Assembly: GCF_041260155.1 (NCBI RefSeq)
Contig: NC_091947.1
Location: 28,729,615-28,793,614 of the forward strand
DNA: 64,000 bases
Direction of reading: 5' to 3'
Origin: Ptychodera flava
Taxonomy: Eukaryota > Hemichordata > Enteropneusta > Ptychoderidae
In this document: in pieces, positions 45,124 to 56,590 of the stretch
How positions within the stretch are numbered: the stretch's first letter is position 1
Layout of the letters: the number at the start of each line of letters is the position of its first letter
The notes under the pieces: model-generated
The model's database searches: none
What the model was told of the DNA's origin: nothing
The model's input: only the letters and a program-made list of their open reading frames with translations
Translations under genes and position numbers: made by a program

Positions 45124-45250
45124 TCACGGGCGTTATGTGGACCGGGTAGTTAGTATAGAGTGAGGCTGCATTCCGACGTTCTCAGTGTGCGTAGACTATG
45201 TACACGTATCCGAAATAACTACCACCCGGTCCACATAAGGCCTGTGGGTA
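45123..45250. mobile_element. fold-back element B of a cluster of three
   Basis: Arms contain cgttatgtggaccgggtagt on the left and actaccacccggtccacata on the right. It directly adjoins elements A and C. Confidence 0.75.
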
Positions 45251-45307
45251 GCTTGTAGCTAAGCCCATGGGGGTAATAGACGGATGAATAACATACTTAT
45301 ATAGCTC

Positions 45308-45486
45308 TTGGCTATTCAAGCTAGGCATCATTTTACAAGTGGTATAGCCACAAACTGATGACGTCAAATCGCCGTACACAAAACACAGATGCCTTGTAAT
45401 TGCGGCACTGTGTATTGTGTATGGTGATTTGACGTCATCAGTTTTTGGCTATACCACTTGTAAAATGATGCCTCAAGCTATTCTTA
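45308..45486. mobile_element. fold-back element C of a cluster of three
   Basis: About 62 bp arms: ggcatcattttacaagtggt and atagcc, then actgatgacgtcaaatc on the left, and the inverse on the right. Each arm contains the palindrome tgacgtca, a CRE-type core. Confidence 0.9.
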
Positions 45487-46589
45487 ATTTCCACGGGACA
45501 TTCCAGTCTGAAAGGAGCCTATGAAATTTGCATACAAGTTCGTGTTAGAGAGCCTCGTTTTCGTTACGCTGACCGCCACTGCAGTGAGGGATAAAATACG
45601 GCGAAAGGGTGGTCTTTAAATATCGACGTGCAGCAAACGTACAATAGCTAGAACTATAATTTTTGCTTTCAGTTGTAGCATACATACTAATGATCTGTTT
45701 TCCTTGGGTAAAATCACAAAAGTTGAGAAGATTTTATTTAAATCGCTACAAAGTGGGTGGCGAGGTCGACCCGCCAAATGCGGAAGTAAACTTCACCTTT
45801 TTCGTAAAACAGCTCGATAATGACCTTAGAGGTCTTAAGCCAAGCCGAAAATTTCAGAAAATATTCATTTAACTATTATCAACATTTGGTGAAATTTTCA
45901 TGACCGTGCGACCATGGACATGTATTTGCGGCAGTGTTGAATGTTGGCATGCAGTTACCATATCGCTGTATACGTAGATCTCGAGGGTCTATGAGTATAC
46001 GAACACCCGTTACGCTACGTACACTCCACGCTGTTTACCGCGACCAAACCACTTGTAGTTCACACGGCGCGGGTGTTACACGATTAATCTTTCATTTTTT
46101 TCAAAGTTTACTCCTATAATCTCGGGTCACTGATGTTATATATAAATAAAGTATTTAATTAATGTCACATTATGACCATCAATACTTAAAAAAATTTTTT
46201 GCTAGTTGCATGAGTTATAAAATGTGCCAGTCAAGTTCGAGCACACACGGTAATGCTAGCAGGGATGGCCGCAACGCGCAGCTGCTAGCTGTTTACCGGC
46301 TATCATTCTAGCCGCATCTATATTCACGTACTCGTGTGCGGTATACAGAGTAGCCGTATTTATCCACGGAGATTTTTTGCAGTCGATGTTATTTCCTACA
46401 GTTTTGTATGCTTGCTAGCTACTAGAATGCGAAAACGGAAATAATCACTCATAAACGAAACAGCACTGCTAGTCAGTACGACGTGTGTCTACCACTATAC
46501 TACGTGTACGGCCGCAGACAGTGATAAACGTAGCCCTTCTGTCACCGTAGTGTTTTTTTTCCATTTGCACTGTCCACGACTTTACCGAG

Positions 46590-46775
46590 AAGCCAGCCAG
46601 GCAGATTGTGTTGGCCAGTGAGGTAACACAAGCTTGCAGTCTTGCTTCCTCGTCACAATCATTGAAAACATAAACAGAACCGAAAAAATCTGCCAAGTTA
46701 GCCGGTGAGGACCGAGAAAGAGCTGAAAGAGTTTACGTGTACACTCACGCTGCGCTGTAGGTCGCCATGTTAGAT
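46590..46775 (-). other. possible unrecognised first exon region
   Basis: An ATG in good context (aacatggcgacc) is followed after 20 bp by gtgagt; downstream, cttggcag precedes the frame DFFGSVYVFNDCDEEARLQA and CVTSLANTICLAGFS with a gtaaag donor. These could be small exons of a minus-strand gene, but no family is recognised and no later exons were found. The area has more CG than its surroundings. Confidence 0.2.
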
Positions 46776-47239
46776 TTAACACATGAACGTCGCTGCATAG
46801 TCAACTTCAACGAGACTTATTTCAAAAACGGAGGCTTAAGCCACTGAGATTTTTTCAGATCGTATGGACCTACTCAAGATACGTCCCCTCCCTACTTCTC
46901 ATGGAAATTTGACTTTGATATGCTTTTGCGGCAGTGTTTAGTGAACGGCATTTTCGGTCGCTCGAAAACCATGAAAATAAGGCTAACGCAAAAAACGAAT
47001 CGATAAAACCCCATAAAAAATCATCGGCGAACACTAACTAAGAGTACAATTCAGCCGCTAACTGGAAACAGGACGGATGCTAAACGAAGGCTGAGATATC
47101 TGCGGATAAAATTCTGGCGAAAAATGCCATAACCGTCACTCACTGGCTAGAGGGCGCTGTTCGAATTTGAACTAAATCCCTAATTATGCATGCAAATGAA
47201 GTACCCTCCTTTCAGACTGATTCCAAGACGCTAATTAAA

Positions 47240-47665
47240 GCCTCCTTGAAGTAGCCCAGTCAGTCAGCTATTCAAGCTATTATAGCTAGCCAGTGTCAGT
47301 CACTTCCCATCCGACGACGATCTACGAAACGTTCCGCTAGCTAGCTATCGGATGAAGCTGGCTACCATTTTAACCAGTGACCTTTAAGCTTGCCTGGCTT
47401 GGCTAGTTAGCTATTCAAGTAATTACCAGCTGGTTTTACCACAGTAACCGCTTTTAACCATTTTCAGCTGGCTATTGGAATTGCTACCAGCCAACTTGTG
47501 ATGACAATTGCATTGATAAGGCCAGGCCAGTTACTGAGTTAGCTATATTCAAGCATGGACCTAAAAACAGATGATTCAAGCTAGTAGTTGTTTTGGCCTT
47601 TATTCAGTGTTTATTAGCCATTTTAAGCTAGTTATTACTAACTAGCTACCATCTAACCTGAGCAC
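47240..47665 (+). repeat. degenerate AGCTA-rich repeat, plus copy
   Basis: Dense variants of gctattcaagcta, gctagctagctat, gctggctac and cattttaagctagttat over about 420 bp. A shorter inverted relative lies at 49785-49935. It has no open frame of interest. Confidence 0.55.
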
Positions 47666-48247
47666 AATCGTTTGAGTAAGCCTGACCCACAGGCACGTGG
47701 AGTGTTCAGAGAAGCTGGCCATTCTCTCTGCATATACCACAATTGGCAATTCCATCAAGCACCTGTACGTGGCCTGACCTTCCTATGTAGGAAGAATGTC
47801 AGCATTGATTGAACCCAGATAATAATATAAAATCACAGGGCAGATTGAAATTAATGGTCCAGTATACTAGCATTATTGTTTAATTGTAGTCTCTGTTTGG
47901 AAAGGTTTCATTTGATTGCAAGTGAGGGCATGCATTTTTGATTGCAAGTGAGGGCATGCATTTACACAAAGACTTTATTTTATATTCAATTTGCTTGTTA
48001 AAAGTTTTCTCATTATCTTTTGTTCAGAGATGTAAATATGCATATCTCTTTGCAGCTGACAAAAAACAGCAATTTTGATTTGTAAATATTAAAAAGAGAA
48101 TGCAAAATCAGAGAATATATGTAATAAGCAGATAAGTTCGTACAGCAGAAATAAACAACATAAGAAAATGGAAATCCCACTGGAGCAATGGTGTTATTAA
48201 TAAAGATTGTACAATGGCAAAACTTACAATGTTGAAGGATAAAAGGT

Positions 48248-48582
48248 TTACAAAAAAGCCTTGATGGTGTCACAAATGTAAGAGAATGTGTTCAGATTCT
48301 GTTTGACATGAAATTTCTGAAAGACGAACAAGATTTCAATTGAAACAGCCCTCTCTTTGCAAAGGTGATGTTTTGACTTCATGTATTTCAGCATCCCTTG
48401 TAATGTAAGAGCAGCTTTTACAGGTATTGACAAAGACCCTGGATTGCTCTCAGGTTTTTGTTGTAGCCAGTGCATGTACGTCATTATTGATGAAATAATA
48501 AAAAGGCCAACACAAGCTCCAGGGTGTATGATAATGCAGAACTTGTAAACTTTCATTGACAGCGAAGTCATGTCCTTCCTGT
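48248..48582 (-). CDS. possible terminal exon, unrecognised membrane protein
   Basis: After an acceptor (gaattttaacag) the frame reads KDMTSLSMKVYKFCIIIHPG, ACVGLFIISSIMTYMHWLQQ, KAALTLQGMLKYMKSKHHLC and ends FSYICDTIKAFL before a TAA. FCIIIHPGACVGLFIISSIM could be one membrane span. The composition is protein-like over more than 110 codons. No upstream exon was found and I do not know the family, so it may be a transposon-derived or chance frame. Confidence 0.3.
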
Positions 48583-48889
48583 TAAAATTCAATTAATTGA
48601 GACATCCAGTACAGTATTATGTCATTTGGGTATGCCTGATATTTTTCTTGAGATCAGCGGCATGTGTCAATTGTGGCAGGGAAAAATCTGGTATAAATAA
48701 CTCAACGGATATCAAATAATTTTGGTCTGTACAACTTGAATGCACATTGTGATATAAATTTGTCAATTGTGAGTTAAATGCACAAATTACAGTATGTACA
48801 ATGTTATGGTTTTACACATTTTTAAGTAATGTTATAGACACAGTGTGGAGAAAGGAAAGGTGTACTCGACCAATTTTCTTCAATCTTCA

Positions 48890-49680
48890 AACAATCTTTA
48901 TTTATAAACCCTATGTTTCGGCAATACACAGATTGCCTTCCTCAGGGTAAAAACTAATAGATAAAAGCGGATAAAATAGAATGTGTCAAAGGAAGGTGGA
49001 ATTATGACTACAGGAAAGTAAAATCATGATGACAAAACCTTACAAAGACTTCAAAAGGTGATAAAAAATACAGTATTCAGAATAAATACACTGGAATGAT
49101 GTAAAATACAGGAATAAAAATGAGGATGTGAAAATCAACATAGGTAAAATGGAGAGGGGACTCTACTAACTACTACTATCAGGGGAACCCTTAAGTAAAT
49201 GTTGAAGAGACGGAGCAACAAGACCCCCTAACTGGAGAACAGAAAGCTGGGGGGGGGGGGGCTTACAGAAAAGTAGAAGAGAAATCACCCTTCTTTTCGG
49301 TTGATTCCAATGGGTGACAGCGTTTCAAGTGTAGTAATGTATGAAAGTTCAGTTTTTCTTCTGAGTTGGGTACTAATAGAATGCATTTTACAAATGCCGC
49401 TTACTTGAAAATGAGTAAGGTTGTGTCCGGGTTTGTTGAAGTGTTCAGAAATCGGAGTGGATTTTCTGTGCGAATAGTATAAACATGCTCATATATACGT
49501 CTTTTAAACTCTCTTTTCGTTTCACCAACATATTATTGAAGACATTTTCGACAGGTGATAACATATATTAGGTTGCGTGTGTTACAGGTGTTGTTGTTAT
49601 AGACAGTCAGAAAAGAAATACAGTTATGACCGTCTAAAATGTCGTTGATAGAAGTGGAGTGACTGGATGTATAAGAGAAG
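48890..49680 (-). mobile_element. fossil Penelope-like retroelement, 3' part
   Basis: On the minus strand a GIY-YIG endonuclease segment is visible (NLIYVITCRKC, then YVGETKREFKRRIYEHV), as found at the C-terminus of Penelope-like element proteins, followed downstream by a tail with a hammerhead-like motif at 48915-48945. The reverse transcriptase part is not seen. It is truncated and no longer open throughout, so it is an old, broken copy. Confidence 0.75.
48915..48945 (-). ncRNA. hammerhead-like ribozyme motif in the Penelope-like tail
   Basis: Reading on the minus strand: CTGAGGA, an A, a stem GGCAAT/ATTGCC with loop CTGTGT, then GAAAC. This matches the conserved hammerhead core CUGANGA, stem II, GAAA. 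Hammerhead motifs are known in the terminal repeats of Penelope-like elements. Stems I and III were not established, so activity is uncertain. Confidence 0.5.
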
Positions 49681-49784
49681 ATATGAGGTTATTCAAAAGT
49701 GAATAATGCAACGAGAGAGAATTCAGTTTTTACCCAACGGTAGAATGACAAAATAGCTGATCACTAGCATAAAGAGTGGTAGCA

Positions 49785-49935
49785 TCTAAAAACAGCAAAT
49801 AGCTTGAATGGCTGAGTAGCCAAGATGTTCACTGCCACTTAAAAAAATAGCTCAATAGCTGCTAAAATATCTCTGTAGCGGCTAATAAACAATCTTAATA
49901 GCTGCTCATCTCAAAGTTAGCTATTTTGACAATCC
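49785..49935 (-). repeat. AGCTA-rich repeat, inverted copy
   Basis: In reverse complement this reads gctattgagctat, gccgctacagagat and gccattcaagctatttgctg, similar in kind to 47240-47665. Together they flank the region holding the fossil Penelope-like fragment. Confidence 0.5.
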
Positions 49936-51685
49936 TGCAATGACACCTTAGTTGAATCTCACAAATTCAATAGACAATGGTGATTAGTGGGATTACACAG
50001 ATTGTCATCTAATGCAGTTGACACTATAATAGAGATGCAGGATAATCTTGACAAAGACTATTGAAATGTAGTCTACTCAATGCAAAGTCACAACATCTAA
50101 ATCATATACATGTATCTTGTCTTGCCAAGCAGGGCTCAGGTACAATGAGTGTTCTATGTGTTATACACATGTTTTACACAGAAATTTAATGTTTAATGAA
50201 CATTCCAAGTGCCAGTGGGGTGGTAGAGAGCACATGAAAGTTAAGTCACACCTTTTCCAACCAGCCAAGAATCAACTAGCCCAATTTCAACTCACCAGAA
50301 ACCAACTCGTCCGATACAAAATCGCCTGTTGTTTGAGATGTAGTAGTAATAATATAGCTTAAATTGTGTTATAGATTCCACCTTGTGTCATAAAGTTTTG
50401 CAGAGTTGACAGGCCCCTGTCAAAAATTGGCTGTTTACACGCAGTACGCTTTTTGCCTAAACTCATCACAGCGATACAAACTGCTGTTCTTCCACTTATA
50501 TGTAGAACACATTTTTCTCCCATGTAAAAATTATTCTAGTTCAAATAAATCATATATTAATTTGTACACAGTACCGAAAGCCTTCATACGCGGTACCGTA
50601 TCATCCTAGCAATGGCATTGATTAGCTATATTCTGCGATTGTCATTGTCGATTTCAAGTACCATGCGTCATGAATATCGCATCTGACAGACCACATATGC
50701 ACATGGCGACTGTGGTCGGATGTTATTTGTAGTCGATGATTTGGCAGAACGAGGTAGTCATAAAAATCAGAAATTGGTTTCGGGCAAGTTGGTATTGGGC
50801 GAGTTGGTTCAAGGCGGGTAGGAAAAGGTACAAGTTAACTGGTACCTGTGGGGAGCCTCCCTCAACCTAGGCCAAACAAAATAAATAAATTTTGTGTTCT
50901 GTGAATTTTCTCTTCGTACTCCCAAAGTATAGTTAACTGTTCATCATTCACTTGGAAACACTGCCTGTATTTGTAATGTGTGCATCAAATTGTTAACAAT
51001 TTGGGTAAAGTGATCCATATTAAAGTGGCTCTACATGTGTGTATGAGGAAATAATTTGAATACTGGTCATTTCTGAATGCTCAATCTTTCATCCCATATT
51101 GCCCTGTACAGCTAGACAATGACAGACTTTGATTCAAACTATTGGTGGTGAATGGGTTAAAGGAATAGACTATGAAACCAGATACAGAACAAAAATACCA
51201 AAAAAATGTCAAAAGTTTCTATTACTCATCCCTTTGAAATAAACACTTCGTCAGCAACTGCATTCTTGTTTCATTACAAAGTGAATGAATTCATTGTAAA
51301 CAATGTTTGGGTGATGAGAATTTACTCAGCATTCACTGTCATAAAATTATCAGGTACTATACGTAAAATAGGATATCCCTGACACAGTCCATAAGTTTAA
51401 AAAAAATCATGTCTTGCTTACAATATTAAGTCTGCAGTCAGAACAAAAATGCGTAATATAAGAATATAAGTCATCATAAAACCTGCTTAAATGTGATTAA
51501 TTTTGATCAGTCTGTATTTGTAATGGCAAGACCCAATTTAGTCCACTGAGCTGAAAATGAAATACCAGTGAATAAAGTTGGCCATCAATAGATTTGTCAC
51601 ATTTTTTCATGCAAAGTTTTCTTTCTTTTAATTGCAGTTTATGATAGAAACACAAGCTGGGGTTTCTTGATTGAGTGGTTGCAGT
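49936..51685. other. upstream region of the KH-macro gene
   Basis: No gene recognised. Short plus frames at 50117-50362 and 50406-50609 have no domain. Promoter elements could not be identified with confidence. Confidence 0.4.
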
Positions 51686-51706
51686 ATGTCTGACAAATTT
51701 CCAAAG
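51686..51706 (+). CDS. KH-macro gene exon 1
   Basis: A 21 bp coding exon, ATG to AAG (MSDKFPK), precedes a gtgagt donor. It was chosen because the downstream acceptor at 52521-52523 opens the large exon in the same phase (phase 0) and because the large exon has no ATG at its start. Upstream transcription start unknown. Confidence 0.65.
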
Positions 51707-54164
51707 GTGAGTTTTCAAAATAAGTTAATTGAACTTTGACAGTAAAGCGGGTAGAATTATTGCTTAGTTTTGAGCAATAAAAGTACAATTTCAAAGTTGT
51801 GAATATACCTTCCATGTAATTTCCAGTCAAAGCCTGCTCTGTAATTGTAAAGATGTGTGTTAAAGTCAGTAAACGTCAGAGTTCCAACATACCGGCAAGT
51901 TCACTTGAAAATACCGCAAGGATTCACGAGGACATTGGTGCATTCTATTGCCTGATATGAAGCTGAGGGTGATGAGCGGCACAATATCCTTGTGCATCCT
52001 TTGCGGTATTTTCGTAATAACCCTATCATACTATACTTAAAATTCAAAACGGCCACCCTCTGTGTTCTCTCAATGAGGAGCAATTAATTTTTTTTATTTC
52101 AAAAAAAAATGAGATGGTAAAACTTTACTTACTCCTAAAGCTTCAAATAGTCCCCACAAGCCATACACCACAAAAGAATTGTAAAATTTGAAAGGCAAAG
52201 TGTGTATCCCAGAGGTGCATTTTTATATTCACTACAATTTTAAACCATGACAGCTCCCACTCATATGTATGGTATGGCATCAAGCAGATAGGTTTGCCTG
52301 TAGCAATTGGTATTTTTAGAATCAAAAGGTGAAGTTAGTGACAATGATCAGCAAGTGTACCATTAAGTCAATAGAGAAAATAAAAAATAAGGTCATTGAC
52401 TGACACAGGAAAAATGAATTATTGTCAAAAAATTTTCATATCCCTCTTAGGCATGAAGTTGTTTGAAAATTAAAGCTACAACATGCCTAATGTTACTTAC
52501 AGTAACTTCTTGTTTTTCTACAGCCTCTGGTAGACCTACATGCAACATTATCACAGAATCTTTTGAAATGTGTTTGTAAAAATGATGGTGATATTTCAAA
52601 ATTTGTAAAAAAATTTCAAAAGGAAACTGGGATTGTGTTGGAAGAGAAAGATCCAAACTTGATCATATCCTCAAGTGATTATCAAGTATTTAAAAATGCT
52701 CAAAATTATCTTGAAAAATTCATGGAGGATCACCATGCCAGTGAAAAATCAAAAGAGACAAATCCAGTCAAGCCCAGTTTCAGTAGAAGTTTATCACTGG
52801 ACCATGAACACAAAGGAAAAGAACCAGCTTCAGCAAGTACTAAGTCATTGAAAAGAAGCGACTCTTACAATCCGCACAGTGATTCCAACACAAAGTCTTC
52901 TCCTTCAGAAAGTGACAGAGATACTGATCATGCATTCACTGTGAACTCAGATATCTTTGCATACATCAAACATGTACATGGAGAGAAAGTGAAGAACATA
53001 GAGAAAAAACATGATGTGAAAATCAAAACTGTGAGGGCTACAGGTACAGATAGTAGTTTACTCATTGAACCCAATGAATCAGGTTCCCGTAATCAAAATG
53101 CTATCCATGAGGCAAAGAGAAAAGTTGGTAGAATGTACCAAGACCTCTTTCCCACTATCAAATGTGATTCCTTAGAGTCAGCTAATGAATCACTCTTGAT
53201 GAAAGCAGCAGCTGAAGCCCAGATGAAGCATCCTAATGTATTCATCAAACAGCAGGGGAAGACAAAAATTGTTTTCTATGCACAGGAGCAGGGCTACATC
53301 AAAGCAGCCCAGAATATGATAAAACGTTCTCTTGGCATTGAGGTGCCTGAGTCAGATCCTGAAAGTGATGGTGAAGAAGATGCATCAGTTGATAGAAAAG
53401 ATGTACAAACACAACAAGGTAGAGGTCATGGGTCAAGACAATGGACTGCTGATCATCATGGTGATCACTCAGCATCAGCTGGTGACTGGGAATGGAAGTC
53501 TGACAGAAGTTCTAGACCCTCAGAATATCAAAGTGGTGTTAAGCTTAATGGTACTGTTAAAGAGTATCGTGGGCGTCTGCATATTACTACTTCAGAGGGA
53601 ATCAAGATATCGGTGTATAAAGATGACCTGACAGAACAAGACACAGATGTTATAGTAAATGCAGCCAATGAAAACCTACAGCATGCTGGTGGGCTTGCAC
53701 AGGCCATCTTACGCAAAGCAGGAAGAGAATTGCAATGGGAATCTGATGATTATGTATCGTATAAGGGATCAGTGAAGGTAGGCAGTACTATTCAAACAGA
53801 TGCTTACAATTTGAAGTGTGGAAAGATCATACATGCAGTTGGACCAAAATGGTATGAGTTTCGTAATAAGGAAGACTGCAGAAGGTGTCTTCAGACGACA
53901 TTTCTCAATTGCCTGCATAGTGCTGATACAGAATTAAAGGCAACATCCATAGCCATACCAGCTGTAAGCTCTGGAATCTTTGGAGTTCCAAAGGACGTCT
54001 GTGCAGACACACTCTTTAATGCAGTGGTTGAATTTCTGAGCAGTAGCAGACGACATGGTTCTTTACGGGAAATACGTCTTGTCAACATAGACAGAGAGAG
54101 CACTGATCTCATAAAGAAGAAGTTCAAACAGAACACCCAGATGCCTGGTTCATATGGAACATAG
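51686..54164 (+). CDS. KH-KH-macro protein, 553 residues, two exons
   Basis: Exons 51686-51706 and 52524-54164 join in phase 0. Residues about 20-72 (SKFVKKFQKETGIVLEEKDP) and 145-276 (FTVNSDIFAYIKHVHGEKVK; IEKKHDVKIKTV) look like KH-type folds of the PARP14/DTX3L sort, separated by a Ser/Lys/Asp-rich linker. After an acidic and Gly/His/Ser-rich linker, residues about 357-545 are a macro domain: VIVNAANENLQHAGGLAQAI, KIIHAVGPKW and IAIPAVSSGIFGVPKD. All key ADP-ribose contacts (Asn pair, GG, SSGxFG loop) are present. The macro resembles macro 1 of PARP14 and PARP9. No transferase or RING domain follows; the stop is TAG. Likely an ADP-ribose reader or hydrolase that also binds nucleic acid, transcribed away from the PARP14-like gene. 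The frame is intact. Confidence 0.88.
51912..52008. mobile_element. short fold-back element, TACCGCAAAGGATG termini, copy 2
   Basis: Begins taccgcaaggattcacgag and ends gtgcatcctttgcggta; same family as 17860-17945. It lies in the only intron of the KH-macro gene, with part of the dispersed repeat of 56220-56590 beside it (52030-52220). Confidence 0.65.
52524..54164 (+). CDS. KH-macro gene exon 2
   Basis: Begins after acceptor tttttctacag with PLVDLHATLSQNLLKCVCKN and runs 546 codons to TAG with no interruption. It carries both KH-like regions and the macro domain. Such a long single coding exon in an intron-rich gene family could reflect retrocopying of an ancestor, with the short first exon gained later. 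Confidence 0.9.
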   Translation, partial: PLVDLHATLSQNLLKCVCKNDGDISKFVKKFQKETGIVLEEKDPNLIISSSDYQVFKNAQNYLEKFMEDHHASEKSKETNPVKPSFSRSLSLDHEHKGKEPASASTKSLKRSDSYNPHSDSNTKSSPSESDRDTDHAFTVNSDIFAYIKHVHGEKVKNIEKKHDVKIKTVRATGTDSSLLIEPNESGSRNQNAIHEAKRKVGRMYQDLFPTIKCDSLESANESLLMKAAAEAQMKHPNVFIKQQGKTKIVFYAQEQGYIKAAQNMIKRSLGIEVPESDPESDGEEDASVDRKDVQTQQGRGHGSRQWTADHHGDHSASAGDWEWKSDRSSRPSEYQSGVKLNGTVKEYRGRLHITTSEGIKISVYKDDLTEQDTDVIVNAANENLQHAGGLAQAILRKAGRELQWESDDYVSYKGSVKVGSTIQTDAYNLKCGKIIHAVGPKWYEFRNKEDCRRCLQTTFLNCLHSADTELKATSIAIPAVSSGIFGVPKDVCADTLFNAVVEFLSSSRRHGSLREIRLVNIDRESTDLIKKKFKQNTQMPGSYGT

Positions 54165-54265
54165 GTTTGAAAGTCACAACTGCATACTGCCGTGTATACT
54201 CATAAACTGCACTGATCTGTAAACACACACATTTTCATGAAGCAATGTCTTGTTCTCCTATCCCT

Positions 54266-54271
54266 ATTAAA
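54266..54271 (+). terminator. possible poly(A) signal of the KH-macro gene
   Basis: ATTAAA about 100 bp after the stop codon, the commonest variant of AATAAA. An AATAAA occurs much farther on (about 54980), beyond a long TA repeat. Choice between them is inference. Confidence 0.35.
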
Positions 54272-54695
54272 TCAATCAAAAAAGCTATTACAGTGGTATG
54301 TTGAGTTGATGTTCAGAAACCAAATAAGTTGTTAGAAGATGTCACGCACACATCTATGTATAAAACATTATCTGTACTATTCTTTTTTGGAATTGAGGCA
54401 TTAACAGCAAAAATTGACCTAGCTCATGTTTACATGTTGTTCTACCAAATTTTAAAGCTGAACTTCATGTAAATGTTTTCCCATCCAATGAATTCATGGG
54501 TACACTTCCTCCAAAACTTCACATGCTGATAAGAAACTTCCTGAAAGAGTTTGCCACCTTCCCCACATGATATGTTAAGTGCACATGGTCAGCCACTTTT
54601 CTGATTACCTGTGTAATGAGATAATGAGACATTGCTAGGGAATTGGCAGTCGGGAGTTGTTTATCTTACTAGTAAACCATGCATGTAATTTGCTT

Positions 54696-56219
<1,524 letters not shown>

Positions 56220-56590
56220 CCTTCTTGCATGAATGCCGCTTTAAGGTAGTATGCGCCTCGAAAGTGAAAGACTCAAACTTTTGCTCAAACTTTCATCAAG
56301 GAATATTTCAACAGTTCCTTTCAAAATCAAGGAGAAAATCGGGGGTCACCATGCAAATTTTGGTACTAGAGAAACAAATTACCCAAGATTTACTGACATT
56401 TGAAATTCGAAATGGCTGCCATCCCTGTGTTAACTCAATGGGGAAAATAAAATTTTTGATTTCCGAAAAACTAAGACAGTAAAATGTTTTCTTACACCAA
56501 GAGCTTTAAAATGAACCCCCACAAGTGGTAGATCTGAAAAGAATTGGAAAAGTTTGAGAGTCTAAATATCCACCCCCGAGGTGCTCTCTA
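56220..56590 (+). repeat. dispersed repeat, fullest copy
   Basis: Contains gaaacaaattacccaagatt, aatggctgccatccctgtgt, gattttcgaaaaacta-like sequence, cttacaccaagagctttaaa and cccccacaagtggtagatct. Partial copies occur at 15290-15600 (inverted), 43365-43440 and 52030-52220. No termini or coding region established. Confidence 0.7.
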
